From Pseudomonadota bacterium (GTDB taxonomy: Bacteria > Pseudomonadota > Gammaproteobacteria > Pseudomonadales > Moraxellaceae), in the NCBI GenBank assembly GCA_023393635.1, contig JAEWKT010000012.1, positions 1 through 64,000 on the forward strand: 64,000 bases of DNA. Direction: 5' to 3'. Position numbers and translations under genes: made by a program. Numbering within the stretch: the first letter of the stretch is position 1; each line of letters begins with the position of its first letter. The notes beneath the pieces were generated by a model. The model did no database searches. It was given only the letters and a program-made list of their open reading frames with translations, and was not told the DNA's origin. Of the stretch, positions 62,163 through 64,000 are shown in pieces.

Positions 62163-63677
62163 TCACTGCAATGGATAGGCATTATTGACCGCGCGGCTAG
62201 GATTTTTAAAGCGCTGCAAGGGCTGATTTTGTCTTAAGTCGCTTAAAAATGTTTTGCACCAGTCATTAATATCAAACGCTTCAATGCCATGCATCAGTTG
62301 TTGGTAACGTTGTATGCGCTCTGCTTTTGGCATCTCTAGGGCTGTTTTTAGCGCAGCTACCATGGCTTCTTGGTTGGTTGGGTCAACAATAATCGCGGCC
62401 TGCATTTGCTCGGCGGCACCAGCAAATTTGGATAAAATCAACACGCCAGGATTATCGGGATCTTGCGCTGCAATGTATTCTTTAGCTACCAAATTCATGC
62501 CATCACGCAATGAAGTAATCCAGCAAATATCAGTTTGCTGATAAAGTGCCATTAACGCATCGTGTTCTACAGTGTCATTAATGCAGTCAATGGGCAGCCA
62601 GTTCGGCTGGCCAAATTGCTGATTAATGCGTTCAATTGACTGGTTTACCTGATCATATAAATTTTTATAGGCATCAATATCCATACGGCAAGGGCAAGCA
62701 ACCTGTAGCTCAGTTACCTTTGTTTGATAGTGGGGATACTGCTGCAAAAACGCTGCAAAAGCATTAAACCGCTCTAATAAACCTTTGGAGTAGTCAATCC
62801 GATCTACTCCAATAATCGTGCGTTGTTGTCTTAAAGCATTGAGATCAAATACATCGGTTTGATTGTGTTGTTTGGCAACCTGTTGAATGTGCTGTGGGTT
62901 AATTCCAATAGGGAAACTTTTCACAGTGGTGATCCGCTGCTGATAACTAATTAAAGATTTTTGAATTTTTTGTGCTTGTAATAATGTGGTAAATGCCTGC
63001 ATACATTGATGTTGGTCATGCTCAGTTTGTAAGCCTACCAGATCAAATTGGCACAAATCCTGTAGCAGCGTGGTAATCGCAGGAATATGTTTTAAAATAG
63101 AGGTTCGCGCAAATGGAATATGTAAAAAGAAGCCAATTTTATTGCGCATACCCAGTTGACGGCAATAACGTGCCACGCTAAAAAAGTGATAGTCATGTAC
63201 CCAGATCACATCGTCTTCTGCGGCAATTTGCTTTAACTTCTGTGCAAATAAAGCGTTTACTTCCTGGTAAGTATTAAATTCTGCCGAGCTATACTGGATT
63301 AAATCGCCACGTTCATGCATGGCTGGCCATAATGTACTATTGGCAAAACCAGAATAATATTGGTCATACTGTTGCTGCGTGAGTGGGCAAGTTAAATACT
63401 CAATATTGCCATCAGTGATACACCCAAAACTCGACATCTGATCATTGCTAATATATTCAATACTAGGATGTTGAGAGCTGGTTTGAATGTCATTTTGTGC
63501 AGCATTATTGGCTTTCATACTACTTGCTGTATTTTCTATAATTTCGCCATTCCAGCCGAGCCAGATGCCACCTTTCTTCTGTAAAGCATCTTGCAGTGCT
63601 ACAGCCAGGCCACCCGCAACCAGTTTATCAGGTTTGGGCAAACTCACTCGATTAGATAAAACAATCAACTTAGACAT
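62163..63677 (-). CDS. otsA: Trehalose-6-phosphate synthase
   Basis: Joins UDP-glucose and glucose-6-phosphate, first step of trehalose synthesis for osmotic and desiccation protection. GT20 landmarks: LSNRVSLPKPDKLVAGGLAV near the start, HDYHFFSVARYCRQ, FFLHIPFARTSILKHIP, IGVDRIDYSKGLLERFNAF and the nucleotide-binding LRDGMNLVAKEY. At 504 residues it is slightly longer than E. coli OtsA (474) because of an insertion near residue 60-85 and a C-terminal tail. The ATG overlaps the end of otsB by 13 bp, so the two are coupled, otsB first. Confidence 0.95.
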   Translation of the reverse strand: MSKLIVLSNRVSLPKPDKLVAGGLAVALQDALQKKGGIWLGWNGEIIENTASSMKANNAAQNDIQTSSQHPSIEYISNDQMSSFGCITDGNIEYLTCPLTQQQYDQYYSGFANSTLWPAMHERGDLIQYSSAEFNTYQEVNALFAQKLKQIAAEDDVIWVHDYHFFSVARYCRQLGMRNKIGFFLHIPFARTSILKHIPAITTLLQDLCQFDLVGLQTEHDQHQCMQAFTTLLQAQKIQKSLISYQQRITTVKSFPIGINPQHIQQVAKQHNQTDVFDLNALRQQRTIIGVDRIDYSKGLLERFNAFAAFLQQYPHYQTKVTELQVACPCRMDIDAYKNLYDQVNQSIERINQQFGQPNWLPIDCINDTVEHDALMALYQQTDICWITSLRDGMNLVAKEYIAAQDPDNPGVLILSKFAGAAEQMQAAIIVDPTNQEAMVAALKTALEMPKAERIQRYQQLMHGIEAFDINDWCKTFLSDLRQNQPLQRFKNPSRAVNNAYPLQ

Positions 63678-64000
63678 GCTTTTTCTCCGTGTCGTGCTTG
63701 TACTTTTAAATGAGTACGACGATCTAAAAATTGTTCAAATTGCTTTAAAAAATCAGCCACTGCGTTGATATCCTGCAAGCGATATTGTGCCTGACTCATA
63801 CCGCCACCTACTTTAATACTCAAGCCACCACAGTCATTAATGGCCTTAAAGCCGTTTTCATCCGTGATGTCATCACCAATAAAAATGGCTAGGACATGGT
63901 TCTGATTTAAATGCCGCAAGATAGTATTAATGGCGTGCCCTTTGTCTGCCTGCTTTGGCAAAAGTTCAATCACGCATTTGCCATGGTTCAGTTTCATTAA
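63665..64000 (-). CDS. otsB: Trehalose-6-phosphate phosphatase, C-terminal part (cut by window edge)
   Basis: HAD-family phosphatase that removes phosphate from trehalose-6-phosphate. Only the last ~111 codons are inside the window; the frame is open at base 64000. Visible are ELLPKQADKGHAINTIL (motif 3 lysine region) and FIGDDITDENGFKAI (motif 4 acidic cluster), both typical of OtsB, then GGGMSQAQYRL. The remaining part with the nucleophilic Asp motif lies outside. It ends 13 bp into otsA, the same strand. Confidence 0.93.
   Translation of the reverse strand, partial: LMKLNHGKCVIELLPKQADKGHAINTILRHLNQNHVLAIFIGDDITDENGFKAINDCGGLSIKVGGGMSQAQYRLQDINAVADFLKQFEQFLDRRTHLKVQARHGEKACLS

Overview
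The window looks like a chromosomal segment of a Moraxellaceae gammaproteobacterium close to Acinetobacter/Alkanindiges. This rests on several things read together: a one-piece tmRNA with the tag ANDETYALAA, a BlsA-like BLUF photoreceptor gene, a three-gene transhydrogenase (pntAA-pntAB-pntB), a Moraxellaceae-style VgrG, the block gatCAB / mreBCD-maf-rng, and the string smc-zipA-ligA with a very glutamine-rich Smc. The genus is an inference. No rRNA, CRISPR array, integrase or insertion sequence was seen.

Layout. 1-4.4 kb: 5' part of glpK (leftward), ssrA, then a loose AT-rich accessory stretch with a BLUF gene carrying a C-terminal membrane helix, two small orphan genes, a 25-bp tandem duplication carrying a -10 box, and a decayed HlyD/EmrA-type fossil. 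4.2-9.7 kb: tRNA-Pro, dusA, an EamA exporter, pntAA-pntAB-pntB. 9.9-17.7 kb: an orphan type VI secretion cassette (vgrG, DUF4123 chaperone, VasX/BTH_I2691-like membrane effector, DUF6708 membrane protein as probable immunity or accessory factor), with a convergent secreted protein. 17.8-25 kb: proS, tRNA-Arg, an aromatic-type amino-acid permease, an old-yellow-enzyme oxidoreductase, and two TerC-superfamily genes, the second behind a yybP-ykoY (Mn2+) riboswitch. 25-33.4 kb: two DUF2382 stress-type proteins, tRNA-Glu, rnt-pyrC, a diguanylate cyclase, argG, a YbaN-type protein and an L,D-transpeptidase.

33.5-42.3 kb: a Val-Asp-Asp-Val tRNA cluster behind a consensus promoter, a PACE efflux protein, a PepSY-flavodoxin-reductase fusion behind a probable Fur site, a YcxB-like protein, a Bcr/CflA exporter, GltS and small membrane proteins. 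42.4-50.7 kb: gatC-gatA-gatB leftward and mreB-mreC-mreD-maf-rng rightward. 50.8-64 kb: a small orphan gene, birA-coaX, a FadR-type GntR regulator with a palindromic candidate operator, smc-zipA-ligA, a candidate small structured RNA, a YbjJ-type transporter and the leftward otsB-otsA trehalose pair (otsB cut by the window edge).

Most of the window is housekeeping. The accessory interest lies in the T6SS cassette, the membrane-anchored BLUF protein, the riboswitch-controlled alx gene, the Fur-linked flavoreductase and several small unassigned elements. Several starts were moved from the longest ORF using Shine-Dalgarno position, overlap with a tRNA or promoter, or family length. All calls come from reading the sequence; no database search was possible.
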